From Gammaproteobacteria bacterium (GTDB lineage Bacteria > Pseudomonadota > Gammaproteobacteria > JABDGN01): DNA of 6,773 nucleotides. The notes under the pieces are model-generated. The model ran no database searches. It saw only the letters and a list, made by a program, of their open reading frames with translations, and was not told the DNA's origin. The translations under genes and the position numbers were made by a program. Location: positions 1 through 6,773 of the forward strand of contig JAESTO010000054.1 of NCBI GenBank assembly GCA_016763565.1, given 5' to 3'. The number at the start of each line of letters is the position of its first letter. Within the stretch, counting starts at the first letter, position 1. Below, piece by piece: positions 1 to 6,053 of the stretch.

Positions 1-128
1 ATAAAAACAATGCGCGTAACAGACTGATGATGAGAAATACGAATCGTTTCTAGTCGCGTGGGTGATGCCGCATAACTGTTAGCGATGGCAAACATAAACA
101 TACCCAACAATAATATTTTTTTAATCAT
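1..128 (-). CDS. N-acetylmuramoyl-L-alanine amidase, N-terminal fragment (AmiB/AmiC type)
   Basis: The 5' end of a gene that runs off the left edge; 42 codons are visible. The start is the ATG at 128-126, which overlaps the end of tsaE by 8 bp. Residues 1-20 form a signal peptide: two lysines at 3-4, a hydrophobic core (ILLLGMFMFAIA) and a likely cleavage site after SYA. The mature start, with TRLETIRIS and then VTRIVF, resembles the first strands of an AMIN domain, which targets periplasmic amidases to septal peptidoglycan. In enterobacteria the gene after tsaE is amiB. From family knowledge these zinc amidases cut the bond between N-acetylmuramic acid and L-alanine during daughter-cell separation. 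The catalytic domain lies outside the window, so the assignment rests on the signal peptide, the AMIN-like start and gene order. AmiB and AmiC cannot be told apart here. Confidence 0.75.
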   Translation of the reverse strand, partial: MIKKILLLGMFMFAIANSYAASPTRLETIRISHHQSVTRIVF

Positions 129-582
129 CGTTTGCCCTACTAATCTGCTTAACAATATTATTACCCTTATCAGTATTGGCCAGCAATAATAATTCACGCT
201 GATGATCCAAAATTTTTATCTCACAGATTATATCGGCAATAGGTAAATAACCTTCACCGTATTCAGGCCATTCAATAATACACAACGTGTGTTCTTTAAA
301 ATAATCACGCATACCAATGTGTTCTAATTCTTGTGCATCACTTAACCGATATAAGTCAAAGTGATACACATCAATCGTCGGAAAAGCATAATGTTCTACC
401 AACGTATAAGTTGGACTTTTTACAACACCTTGATAAGCCAATGCTCGTAACATACCTCGTGTCAAGGTGGTTTTACCTGCGCCTAATTGACCTTGTAAAA
501 ATATTGTTGGATACGTTGCTTGACTAACTTGCATTAATTGTCTGCCAAAGTTAAGCATTGCTTGTTCATTAGTTAATATCAT
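121..582 (-). CDS. tsaE: tRNA threonylcarbamoyladenosine biosynthesis ATPase TsaE (YjeE)
   Basis: A 153-residue cytoplasmic P-loop ATPase, the usual length for TsaE. With TsaB and TsaD it supports transfer of the threonylcarbamoyl group to A37 of tRNAs that read ANN codons (t6A). Visible motifs are the Walker A loop GQLGAGKTT at residues 31-39 (Lys37, Thr38), the switch-like [10 protein letters not shown] at 56-65, HFDLYRL at 74-80, and the Walker B-region IEWPEYG at 103-109. The ATG at 582-580 overlaps the TGA of orn in an ATGA, which suggests translational coupling. Its own end overlaps the amidase gene by 8 bp. The tsaE-amidase pairing is conserved in many gammaproteobacteria. The C-terminal tail (about residues 135-153) is polar and less conserved. 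The family assignment is secure. Confidence 0.95.
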   Translation of the reverse strand: MILTNEQAMLNFGRQLMQVSQATYPTIFLQGQLGAGKTTLTRGMLRALAYQGVVKSPTYTLVEHYAFPTIDVYHFDLYRLSDAQELEHIGMRDYFKEHTLCIIEWPEYGEGYLPIADIICEIKILDHQRELLLLANTDKGNNIVKQISRANDD

Positions 583-1115
583 CGAAAAAAATGCTTGCGA
601 TAGTAAGTTAATTCATGAATGGAATCCTTAACATCATCTAACGCAATATGTTTTCCTGCTTTGGTTAAATTAGTTAACAACTCAGGTCGCCAGCGCTTTA
701 TTAATTCTTTGATTGAACTCACATCCAAATTACGGTAATGAAAATAGCATTCTAAACGTGGCATTTCACGGTATAAAAAACGACGATCTTGGCAAATACT
801 GTTACCACACATAGGCGAAGCACTCTCTGGTACATATTGGCGCAAAAAATCCAACGTTGCTTGTTCAGCTTGTGCTAATGTTACCTGACTACTACGCACC
901 CGCTCCAATAATCCTGAATCGCCATGATGACGTTGATTCCATTTATCCATACGTGATAATGTCTCATCACTTTGATAGATAGCAAATACCGGTCCTTCAG
1001 CTAAAATAACTAACTCCTTATCTGTTACCACCGTAGCAATTTCAATGATGTTATCGCGGGCAGTATCTAAGCCTGTCATTTCTAAATCAATCCAAATTAA
1101 ATTTTCGTTATTCAT
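579..1115 (-). CDS. orn: oligoribonuclease (DEDDh 3'-5' exoribonuclease)
   Basis: A 178-residue cytoplasmic exonuclease that degrades the shortest RNAs (2-5 nt, chiefly dinucleotides) left by other RNases. It also clears pGpG made in cyclic-di-GMP breakdown. It is essential in several gammaproteobacteria. All DEDDh catalytic residues can be placed: Asp10 and Glu12 in [10 protein letters not shown], Asp110 in [11 protein letters not shown], His156 in GKHIALDD and Asp161. Length and sequence closely match the E. coli enzyme, including LAEGP, the QSDE segment, and [15 protein letters not shown] near residue 130. The ATG at 1115-1113 gives the family N-terminus ([12 protein letters not shown]) directly. 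The stop overlaps the tsaE start by 4 bp. In enterobacteria orn is separated from tsaE by queG and nnr; here it is directly adjacent. Confidence 0.97.
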   Translation of the reverse strand: MNNENLIWIDLEMTGLDTARDNIIEIATVVTDKELVILAEGPVFAIYQSDETLSRMDKWNQRHHGDSGLLERVRSSQVTLAQAEQATLDFLRQYVPESASPMCGNSICQDRRFLYREMPRLECYFHYRNLDVSSIKELIKRWRPELLTNLTKAGKHIALDDVKDSIHELTYYRKHFFR

Positions 1116-1124
1116 GTGTCGTGG

Positions 1125-1161
1125 TTATCCAATCAGTAAAAATGGTGCTATTATAACGCCC
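1125..1161 (+). promoter_or_regulatory. candidate extended -10 promoter for plsY
   Basis: On the plus strand TGCTATTAT at 1146-1154 forms an extended -10 (TG, one base, then TATTAT with 5 of 6 matches). A weak -35-like TTATCC sits at 1125-1130, 18 bp upstream. The predicted start is near 1161, giving a leader of about 23 nt before the plsY ATG at 1184. A short purine stretch (AGAGAA, 1173-1178) could serve as a weak ribosome binding site. The -10 lies on almost the same bases as the orn -10 on the other strand. Confidence 0.4.
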
Positions 1162-1178
1162 GCCGTCACTATAGAGAA
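1143..1178 (-). promoter_or_regulatory. candidate sigma-70 promoter for orn-tsaE-amidase
   Basis: On the minus strand a perfect TATAAT lies at 1155-1150, with TTCTCT (weak -35, 3 of 6 matches) at 1178-1173 and a 17-bp spacer. The predicted start is near 1143, about 28 nt upstream of the orn ATG. The good -10, correct spacing and position in the only gap before this operon support it. The -35 is poor, so it is a candidate only. Confidence 0.4.
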
Positions 1179-1183
1179 TACCC

Positions 1184-1774
1184 ATGTTACTTAATATCAT
1201 TTTTATTATCTTAGCTTATATTATTGGCTCTATATCCAGCGCTATTCTTGTCTGTAAAATGAATGGCTTGCCTGATCCCCGCAGCCAAGGCTCAGGTAAT
1301 CCTGGCGCAACCAATGTGTTGCGTATTGGTGGTAAAGGGTTAGCCGTCACCGTATTGCTACTTGATACGTTAAAAGGCATCATTCCCGTCATTATTGCCA
1401 AATTATTTGGCCTGAGCGATTTACTTATTGGTTGTGTTGCCCTAGCTGCCGTTATTGGCCATATCTACCCTTTATTCTTTAAATTTCAAGGTGGCAAAGG
1501 TGTAGCAACAGCCATTGGTACATTTATTGCTATTTCATGGTTACTGGGCTTAGCCTTTGCTATTACCTGGTTAATCGTCGCCGCGATATTTCGTTATTCT
1601 TCACTAGCCGCTCTCGTGGCGATTGTGTTAATGCCTCTTTATGCTATTTGGTTAGCAGGCGTGGGCTATATCATGCCATTACTCATCATCGCAATACTTA
1701 CCATTTATCGTCACAGAACCAACATTAAACGATTATGTAATAAAACGGAACCTAAATTAGGCAAAAAAACATAA
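1184..1774 (+). CDS. plsY: acyl-phosphate:glycerol-3-phosphate acyltransferase PlsY
   Basis: A 196-residue inner-membrane enzyme that moves an acyl group from acyl-phosphate (made by PlsX) to glycerol-3-phosphate, giving lysophosphatidic acid. The family signatures are clear: GSISSAILVCK near the first membrane segment, the loop GSGNPGATNVLR at 36-47, GHIYPLFFKFQGGKGVATA at 92-110 with its glycine-rich phosphate loop, FRYSSLAAL at 136-144, and the C-terminal HRTNIKRL at 177-184. Hydrophobic stretches at about 3-24, 52-76, 80-100, 110-135 and 140-175 fit a multi-pass protein. The length is normal. It is divergent from orn and separated from dacA by 77 bp, so it may be a single-gene unit or may read through into dacA. 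No terminator hairpin is obvious after it. Confidence 0.96.
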   Translation: MLLNIIFIILAYIIGSISSAILVCKMNGLPDPRSQGSGNPGATNVLRIGGKGLAVTVLLLDTLKGIIPVIIAKLFGLSDLLIGCVALAAVIGHIYPLFFKFQGGKGVATAIGTFIAISWLLGLAFAITWLIVAAIFRYSSLAALVAIVLMPLYAIWLAGVGYIMPLLIIAILTIYRHRTNIKRLCNKTEPKLGKKT

Positions 1775-1777
1775 CGC

Positions 1778-1813
1778 TCGAAAACAAATGCATTACGGAT
1801 TATGATAAAGTAA
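1778..1813 (+). promoter_or_regulatory. candidate sigma-70 promoter for the dacA-dat-ybeD-lipB-lipA unit
   Basis: TATGAT at 1801-1806 (5 of 6 matches to the -10) is preceded, after a 17-bp spacer, by TCGAAA at 1778-1783 (4 of 6 matches to the -35). The predicted start near 1813 leaves a leader of about 39 nt that ends in the dacA ribosome binding site GAGGA at 1843-1847. The 77-bp gap after plsY is the longest upstream of any gene in this block, which makes it the natural promoter site. Confidence 0.35.
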
Positions 1814-1851
1814 CTAAATCTCAATGAACGACTATCTACACCGAGGAACTT

Positions 1852-3159
1852 ATGAAATTATTGTCACGCACACTACTATTGATTATGGCATGTTTGCTTT
1901 TTCCGCTTAATCTACAAGCAGCAGAGAAATCACTTTTAACACCGACTCCTCAGGCAGAAGCTGCCACGCAAGCACATCCTACACCCTCAACCAAACCCAG
2001 TATACCTACACCCTTGGCTAAGCCCACGACGCCTACACCACCAGCCACCCCCATAGCTCAAGCAAGCTCGACCCATACCAACCCCGCTTATCTGCTACCC
2101 TCAGCTCCAAACCTTAGTGCTACTAGTTATATACTCATGGATGCTAACAGCGGCAAAATTATTGCGCAAAAAAATGCTGATGTTCGCCATCCACCAGCAA
2201 GTCTAACCAAACTTATGACGTTATACCTTACCTTTAAAGGCCTAGCAACGGGGCAACTTCACCTTACGGATAAAGTTACCATTAGCAAAAAAGCCTGGAA
2301 GATCGGTGGGTCACGTATGTTTCTTAGAGTAGGCACTAAGGTATCTGTAGAAAATTTAATTCAAGGTGTCATTGTGGACTCAGGCAATGATGCTACCACG
2401 GCCCTTGCTGAATATGTTGGTGGTACAGAATCCGCATTTGTACAGCTCATGGATCAACAAGCACAAATACTTGGCATGAAAAATACCCATTACACCGATC
2501 CAACAGGCCTGCCTCATCCCAATCATTATTCAACAGCAAACGACCTTGCTGTATTAACGCAGGCAATTATTCAACGCTTTCCATCCTACTATCACTTCTT
2601 CTCTGAAAAATGGTTTTCATGGAATGGCATTCGCCAACCCAACCGCAACCGATTACTATGGCGCAACCAAGGCGTTGATGGCTTAAAAACTGGACATACT
2701 GAAGCCGCTGGTTATTGCTTAATTACATCTGCTAAGCAAAACAGCATGCGTTTAATTAGCATCATCATGGGCGCGCCAACCGATATGGCACGTGCCGAAG
2801 AAAGCCAGGCTTTATTAAGCTACGGATTTCGTTTTTTTCAGACCAAGCAACTGTATAAAGCCAATCAAGTCATCACAATCACCCGCATCTATAGCGGCAA
2901 ACAAAAACAGATTACCTTAGGCCTTAATAAGGACTTTGACCTTACGCTTCCTAAAATGGCATTTAACCATATTAAGATATCAATCGATGTTGATAAAACT
3001 ATTAAAGCACCGATTAAAAAAGGCCAACAACTGGGCACTATCATTATTCAGACTGATCATAACATTCTAATTAAGCAACCTTTGGTTGCCTTGCAAGAAG
3101 TACCTAAAGGCAGTTGGTGGCGACGGTTCATCGATTGGTGCATTCTATTATTTCATTAA
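1852..3159 (+). CDS. dacA: D-alanyl-D-alanine carboxypeptidase (PBP5/6 family)
   Basis: A 435-residue low-molecular-weight penicillin-binding protein that removes the terminal D-alanine from peptidoglycan pentapeptides in the periplasm. The signal peptide is residues 1-23 (cleavage near LQA-A). The catalytic domain starts near residue 88 and carries SLTK at 117-120 (nucleophile Ser117, Lys120), SGN at 177-179 and KTG at 279-281, followed by the PBP5-like beta-sandwich domain to about 415. The C-terminus, GSWWRRFIDWCILLFH, is a basic, aromatic amphipathic helix like the membrane anchor of E. coli PBP5. The start ATG has a good ribosome binding site (GAGGA, 1843-1847). The unusual part is a linker rich in Pro, Thr and Ala at about residues 25-86, with 12 prolines between 31 and 67; E. 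coli PBP5 has no such segment. It heads the dat-ybeD-lipB-lipA block, a common gammaproteobacterial order. Confidence 0.96.
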   Translation: MKLLSRTLLLIMACLLFPLNLQAAEKSLLTPTPQAEAATQAHPTPSTKPSIPTPLAKPTTPTPPATPIAQASSTHTNPAYLLPSAPNLSATSYILMDANSGKIIAQKNADVRHPPASLTKLMTLYLTFKGLATGQLHLTDKVTISKKAWKIGGSRMFLRVGTKVSVENLIQGVIVDSGNDATTALAEYVGGTESAFVQLMDQQAQILGMKNTHYTDPTGLPHPNHYSTANDLAVLTQAIIQRFPSYYHFFSEKWFSWNGIRQPNRNRLLWRNQGVDGLKTGHTEAAGYCLITSAKQNSMRLISIIMGAPTDMARAEESQALLSYGFRFFQTKQLYKANQVITITRIYSGKQKQITLGLNKDFDLTLPKMAFNHIKISIDVDKTIKAPIKKGQQLGTIIIQTDHNILIKQPLVALQEVPKGSWWRRFIDWCILLFH

Positions 3160-3169
3160 GCTATAAAAA

Positions 3170-4024
3170 ATGACTACAGTTTATTTAAATGGTAACTATA
3201 TCGATCGCGATCAAGCCAAAGTTTCGGTGCTCGATCGCGGCTTTTTATTTGCCGATGGTGTTTATGAAGTTATCCCAATTTACCAAGGTAAATTATTACG
3301 TGCCAATGAACATTTACAACGCTTACAAAATAGCCTAGCCGCGATTGAATTATCTTGCCCCTTAAATAATAACGATTGGCATGCTATTTTCAAACAATTA
3401 CTAGCACAATATCCGCACCCCGGTGATTATCAAATATATTTGCAAATTACCCGTGGCGCGGCTAAAGAACGCACCCATATATTGCCCATCCCTGCTATTT
3501 CACCAACTATCTATGTGCAAATTACGCCATCAAAAACTTTATCTGCTAAGCAGTTACAACAAGGCCTAAGCGTTATCACTGCTCCCGACATTCGTTGGCA
3601 ATATTGTTTTATAAAATCTATTTCTCTGCTACCCAATATCCTGATCCTGCAACATGCTAGACAACAAGGTGCTGATGAGGCTATCCTTATTGCCAATGGC
3701 CACGTGACTGAAGCCACTGCTAGCAATGTGTTTTGCGTGAAAAATAATCTTATTAAAACACCCGCAAAACAAAAAAATATTTTAGGCGGCATTACCCGTG
3801 ATTTAACCATTGAAGTAGCCAAGCAACACCATATCCCCTGCGAAGAAACCACGGTGACTGAGCAAGACCTAAATGATGCCGATGAAATTTGGTTAACCAG
3901 TTCTAATAAAGATATTGCACCGGTTACCCAACTGAATGGCACTCCCATTAATGGCGGAAAAATTGGTCCGATGTGGCATGTTATGAGCAAACATTTTGAA
4001 CGTTACAAAAGATCATTATTATGA
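3170..4024 (+). CDS. dat: D-amino acid aminotransferase (D-alanine transaminase, fold-type IV PLP enzyme)
   Basis: A 284-residue class IV aminotransferase that interconverts D-alanine plus 2-oxoglutarate with pyruvate plus D-glutamate. Lys149 in CFIKSISLLPNI is the expected PLP Schiff-base lysine. Glu181 in VTEATASNVF should contact the pyridine nitrogen. GGITRDLTIEVA (206-217) and TSSNKDIAPVT (243-253) are typical phosphate- and substrate-side segments. RTH at 101-103 matches the Arg-x-His carboxylate trap of Bacillus D-amino acid aminotransferase, which favours this activity over branched-chain aminotransferase or aminodeoxychorismate lyase. The N-terminal VLDRGFLFADGVYE is characteristic. 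The start lies 10 bp after the dacA stop with no clear Shine-Dalgarno, so translation may depend on coupling. The stop overlaps the ybeD start (ATGA). It could recycle D-alanine freed by DacA or supply D-glutamate; substrate use is inferred. Confidence 0.9.
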   Translation: MTTVYLNGNYIDRDQAKVSVLDRGFLFADGVYEVIPIYQGKLLRANEHLQRLQNSLAAIELSCPLNNNDWHAIFKQLLAQYPHPGDYQIYLQITRGAAKERTHILPIPAISPTIYVQITPSKTLSAKQLQQGLSVITAPDIRWQYCFIKSISLLPNILILQHARQQGADEAILIANGHVTEATASNVFCVKNNLIKTPAKQKNILGGITRDLTIEVAKQHHIPCEETTVTEQDLNDADEIWLTSSNKDIAPVTQLNGTPINGGKIGPMWHVMSKHFERYKRSLL

Positions 4025-4317
4025 AAAAGGACGACTATAATACAAAAGATATCGATAACCATAGCGAACTATTAAAATTCCCCTGCGATTTTCCTGTTAA
4101 AGTATTTGGCAAAGCCAGTGAAGCATTTGAACGTGAAGTGTTGCAAATTTTTCATAATCATTTTCGCGACTTGACTGAAGGTAGTTTGCAAATGCGCCAC
4201 AGCAAAGATAACAACTATCTGTCAATGACAGTTACGGTTAAAGCCATTAGCAAAGCACAATTAGATACACTCTATCAAGAGCTGAGTGCCCACCAACGCG
4301 TCATTATGGCATTATAA
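4021..4317 (+). CDS. ybeD: DUF493 family protein YbeD
   Basis: A small (98-residue) cytoplasmic protein of the YbeD/DUF493 family, whose fold resembles ACT-like regulatory domains. Its biochemical role is not established. Family features are [16 protein letters not shown] (about residues 17-32), the central [15 protein letters not shown] and the C-terminal [18 protein letters not shown], which aligns with the end of E. coli YbeD. The N-terminus is about 10 residues longer than in E. coli and very polar. The ATG overlaps the dat stop by 4 bp, which supports this start through coupling. It sits between dat and lipB, as in many gammaproteobacteria. A regulatory role linked to lipoate synthesis has been guessed from this position, but nothing in the sequence shows it. 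Confidence 0.92.
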   Translation: MKKDDYNTKDIDNHSELLKFPCDFPVKVFGKASEAFEREVLQIFHNHFRDLTEGSLQMRHSKDNNYLSMTVTVKAISKAQLDTLYQELSAHQRVIMAL

Positions 4318-4321
4318 GCTT

Positions 4322-4957
4322 GTGAAAATACAACAGCTTGGCCAGCAAGATTATCTTAGCACGTGGCAAGCCATGCGTACGTTTACTCACCAACGTACGC
4401 CACAAACTTGCGACGAAATTTGGTTTGTAGAGCATCCACCCGTCTTTACCCAGGGTCAAGCTGGCAAAGCTGAACACATTATTGATTCAGGTGATATTCC
4501 GATCATACAAAGCGATCGTGGTGGGCAAGTAACTTACCACGGCCCCGGACAAATTATTGCCTATTTACTCATTGATTTGCGCCGTGGCAAGTGGAAAATT
4601 CGCTCTTTCGTACACGCTATTGAAAACATAATCATCAAAACTTTAGCAGACTACGATATTACCGGCAACGTACGCGACAATGCACTCGGTGTTTATGTCA
4701 ATGATGCTAAAATTTGTGCATTAGGTTTACGGGTACGGCATGGTTACTCTTATCACGGACTGGCCTTCAATATTAAGATGGATTTACAACCCTTTTCTCG
4801 CATTAATCCTTGTGGCTTTCATAACCTCGCCGTTACACAATTAAGCGATTTATGCCCTAATATTGACCCTGCAGAAGTGAGCTCCCGCTTGGCTAAATAT
4901 TTGCAAGGCTTAACGACTAATGCCGATTATATAGAGTATACTCCCCGCGCTATATAA
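4322..4957 (+). CDS. lipB: lipoyl(octanoyl) transferase LipB
   Basis: This cytoplasmic enzyme transfers octanoyl from octanoyl-ACP to the lipoyl-domain lysine of 2-oxoacid dehydrogenases and GcvH, the first step of lipoyl synthesis. Motifs, numbered from the GTG at 4322 (211 residues): [16 protein letters not shown] at 38-53, [12 protein letters not shown] at 66-77, [11 protein letters not shown] at 129-139 with catalytic Lys130, YHGLAFNI at 144-151, and RINPCGF at 160-166 with the acyl-carrying Cys164. Both catalytic residues are present. No ATG is available at the 5' end. The two candidate starts are GTG at 4286, inside ybeD, and GTG at 4322, four bases after the ybeD stop. The second gives nearly the usual length (E. 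coli LipB has 213 residues) and avoids a 32-bp overlap, so I chose it. Neither has a strong ribosome binding site. LipA follows 18 bp downstream. Confidence 0.95.
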   Translation: MKIQQLGQQDYLSTWQAMRTFTHQRTPQTCDEIWFVEHPPVFTQGQAGKAEHIIDSGDIPIIQSDRGGQVTYHGPGQIIAYLLIDLRRGKWKIRSFVHAIENIIIKTLADYDITGNVRDNALGVYVNDAKICALGLRVRHGYSYHGLAFNIKMDLQPFSRINPCGFHNLAVTQLSDLCPNIDPAEVSSRLAKYLQGLTTNADYIEYTPRAI

Positions 4958-4975
4958 ACCTAGGATTAAGAGACC

Positions 4976-5938
4976 ATGCCACAAAATAATACCGCCATTA
5001 TCGATCCGACCCGCAAACAAAAAGGCCGTGAAAAATTAGCGCGTATTCCTATTAAAATTGATAATTCAGCTACCAGACAGCGCAAACCGGCATGGATTCG
5101 TATTCGTTTAGATAACACCCCTGCCGTTGCTAATTTAAAAGAAAAATTACGTAAAAATAAATTAGTCACCGTATGTGAAGATGCTAGCTGCCCTAACCTA
5201 AGCGAATGCTTTAGCCATGGCACAGCAACCTTTATGATTATGGGTGATAAATGTACACGCCGTTGTAGCTTTTGTGATGTTGGCCATGGCCGCCCTGATG
5301 CACTTGATGCTGACGAACCACTTCGACTTGCTAATACTATTGCGGACATGCAATTAAAATATGTGGTTATTACCTCCGTTGACCGTGATGATTTACGTGA
5401 CGGTGGCGCCGGTCATTTCGCTGCTTGTATACGCGAAATCAGAGCAAAAAACCCGCATATTAAAATTGAAATACTTGTACCTGATTTTCGAGGCCGCATG
5501 CAAAAAGCGCTTGATGCCCTAGCCCCCCACCTACCCGATGTCTTTAACCACAACATTGAAACCGCCCCACGCTTATATAAACAAGCACGCCCTGGTTCTG
5601 ACTACGCTTGGTCGTTATCATTGTTAGCAACGTTTAAAAAGCGCTTTGCTGGCATTCCAACAAAATCTGGCATGATGCTAGGCCTAGGGGAAACCGATGC
5701 GGAAGTTGAGCAAGTCATACACGATTTACGTGCCCACGATGTTAATATGCTGACGCTTGGCCAATATTTACAACCCAGTCAATACCATATATCCGTTGAT
5801 CGTTATGTACATCCTGATCAATTTAAACATTTTGCCAACGTTGCAAAAGCGGCAAGTTTTACCCATGTGGCTAGTGGCCCCTTGGTACGTTCGTCTTATC
5901 ATGCTGACAAACAAGCAGCGGGGGATCTGGTCACATAG
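4976..5938 (+). CDS. lipA: lipoyl synthase LipA (radical SAM)
   Basis: A 320-residue radical S-adenosylmethionine enzyme that inserts two sulfur atoms at C6 and C8 of the protein-bound octanoyl chain made by LipB. The auxiliary [4Fe-4S] cluster, which is the sulfur donor, is bound by Cys67, Cys72 and Cys78 ([12 protein letters not shown]) plus a serine of the C-terminal RSSY motif at 305-308. The radical SAM cluster is bound by Cys93, Cys97 and Cys100 (CTRRCSFC). Other family marks are DVGHGRP at 101-107, [18 protein letters not shown] at 131-148, [11 protein letters not shown] at 191-201, GLGET at 236-240 and LGQYLQPS at 261-268. The length is almost that of the E. coli enzyme (321). The ATG follows TAGGA (4961-4965) and AAGAGA (4968-4973) after an 18-bp gap from lipB. 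The basic N-terminal stretch of about 40 residues is typical. It is the last gene of the block. Confidence 0.98.
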   Translation: MPQNNTAIIDPTRKQKGREKLARIPIKIDNSATRQRKPAWIRIRLDNTPAVANLKEKLRKNKLVTVCEDASCPNLSECFSHGTATFMIMGDKCTRRCSFCDVGHGRPDALDADEPLRLANTIADMQLKYVVITSVDRDDLRDGGAGHFAACIREIRAKNPHIKIEILVPDFRGRMQKALDALAPHLPDVFNHNIETAPRLYKQARPGSDYAWSLSLLATFKKRFAGIPTKSGMMLGLGETDAEVEQVIHDLRAHDVNMLTLGQYLQPSQYHISVDRYVHPDQFKHFANVAKAASFTHVASGPLVRSSYHADKQAAGDLVT

Positions 5939-6013
5939 ATTAAGTCGGTTACGCATGTGCATCATTGAAAGCATTGGCTCGCGCCGATACTTTTAACAAG
6001 TAAGCTGTTATCA

Positions 6014-6048
6014 TTGACGGATAGACTTTTTAATTTCTAATGAAATTT
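6014..6048 (+). promoter_or_regulatory. candidate sigma-70 promoter for the DedA-family gene
   Basis: TTGACG at 6014-6019 and TCTAAT at 6036-6041 each match the consensus at 5 of 6 positions, with a 16-bp spacer. The predicted start is near 6048, only about 6 nt before the ATG at 6054. The transcript would therefore be almost leaderless. That fits the lack of any Shine-Dalgarno in front of the start, but it could also mean the match is chance. Confidence 0.4.
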
Positions 6049-6053
6049 ATAAC

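Noticed and set aside
3201..3240. GATCGCGATC palindrome (3203-3212) and a repeated TCGATCGCG (3201 and 3231) in dat
   Set aside because: Both copies encode conserved parts of the protein (IDRD and LDRG), so codon use explains them. They are not arranged like an operator or uptake array.
3511..3990. A 159-codon open frame on the minus strand inside dat
   Set aside because: It lies wholly antisense to a well-supported aminotransferase whose motifs are continuous. The encoded protein is Cys- and Ser-rich with no recognisable domain, as expected for a shadow frame.
4966..5349. A 127-codon open frame on the minus strand across the start of lipA
   Set aside because: It is antisense to the conserved cysteine motifs of lipA and its composition (Ser/Arg-rich) reflects the complementary strand. 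No ribosome binding site or domain was seen.
5945..5987. Possible hairpin after lipA: TCGG and CGC at 5945-5954 against GCGCCGA at 5981-5987
   Set aside because: The stem is short and interrupted by a bulge, the loop is about 26 nt, and only four T residues follow after a gap. It is too weak to call a terminator.
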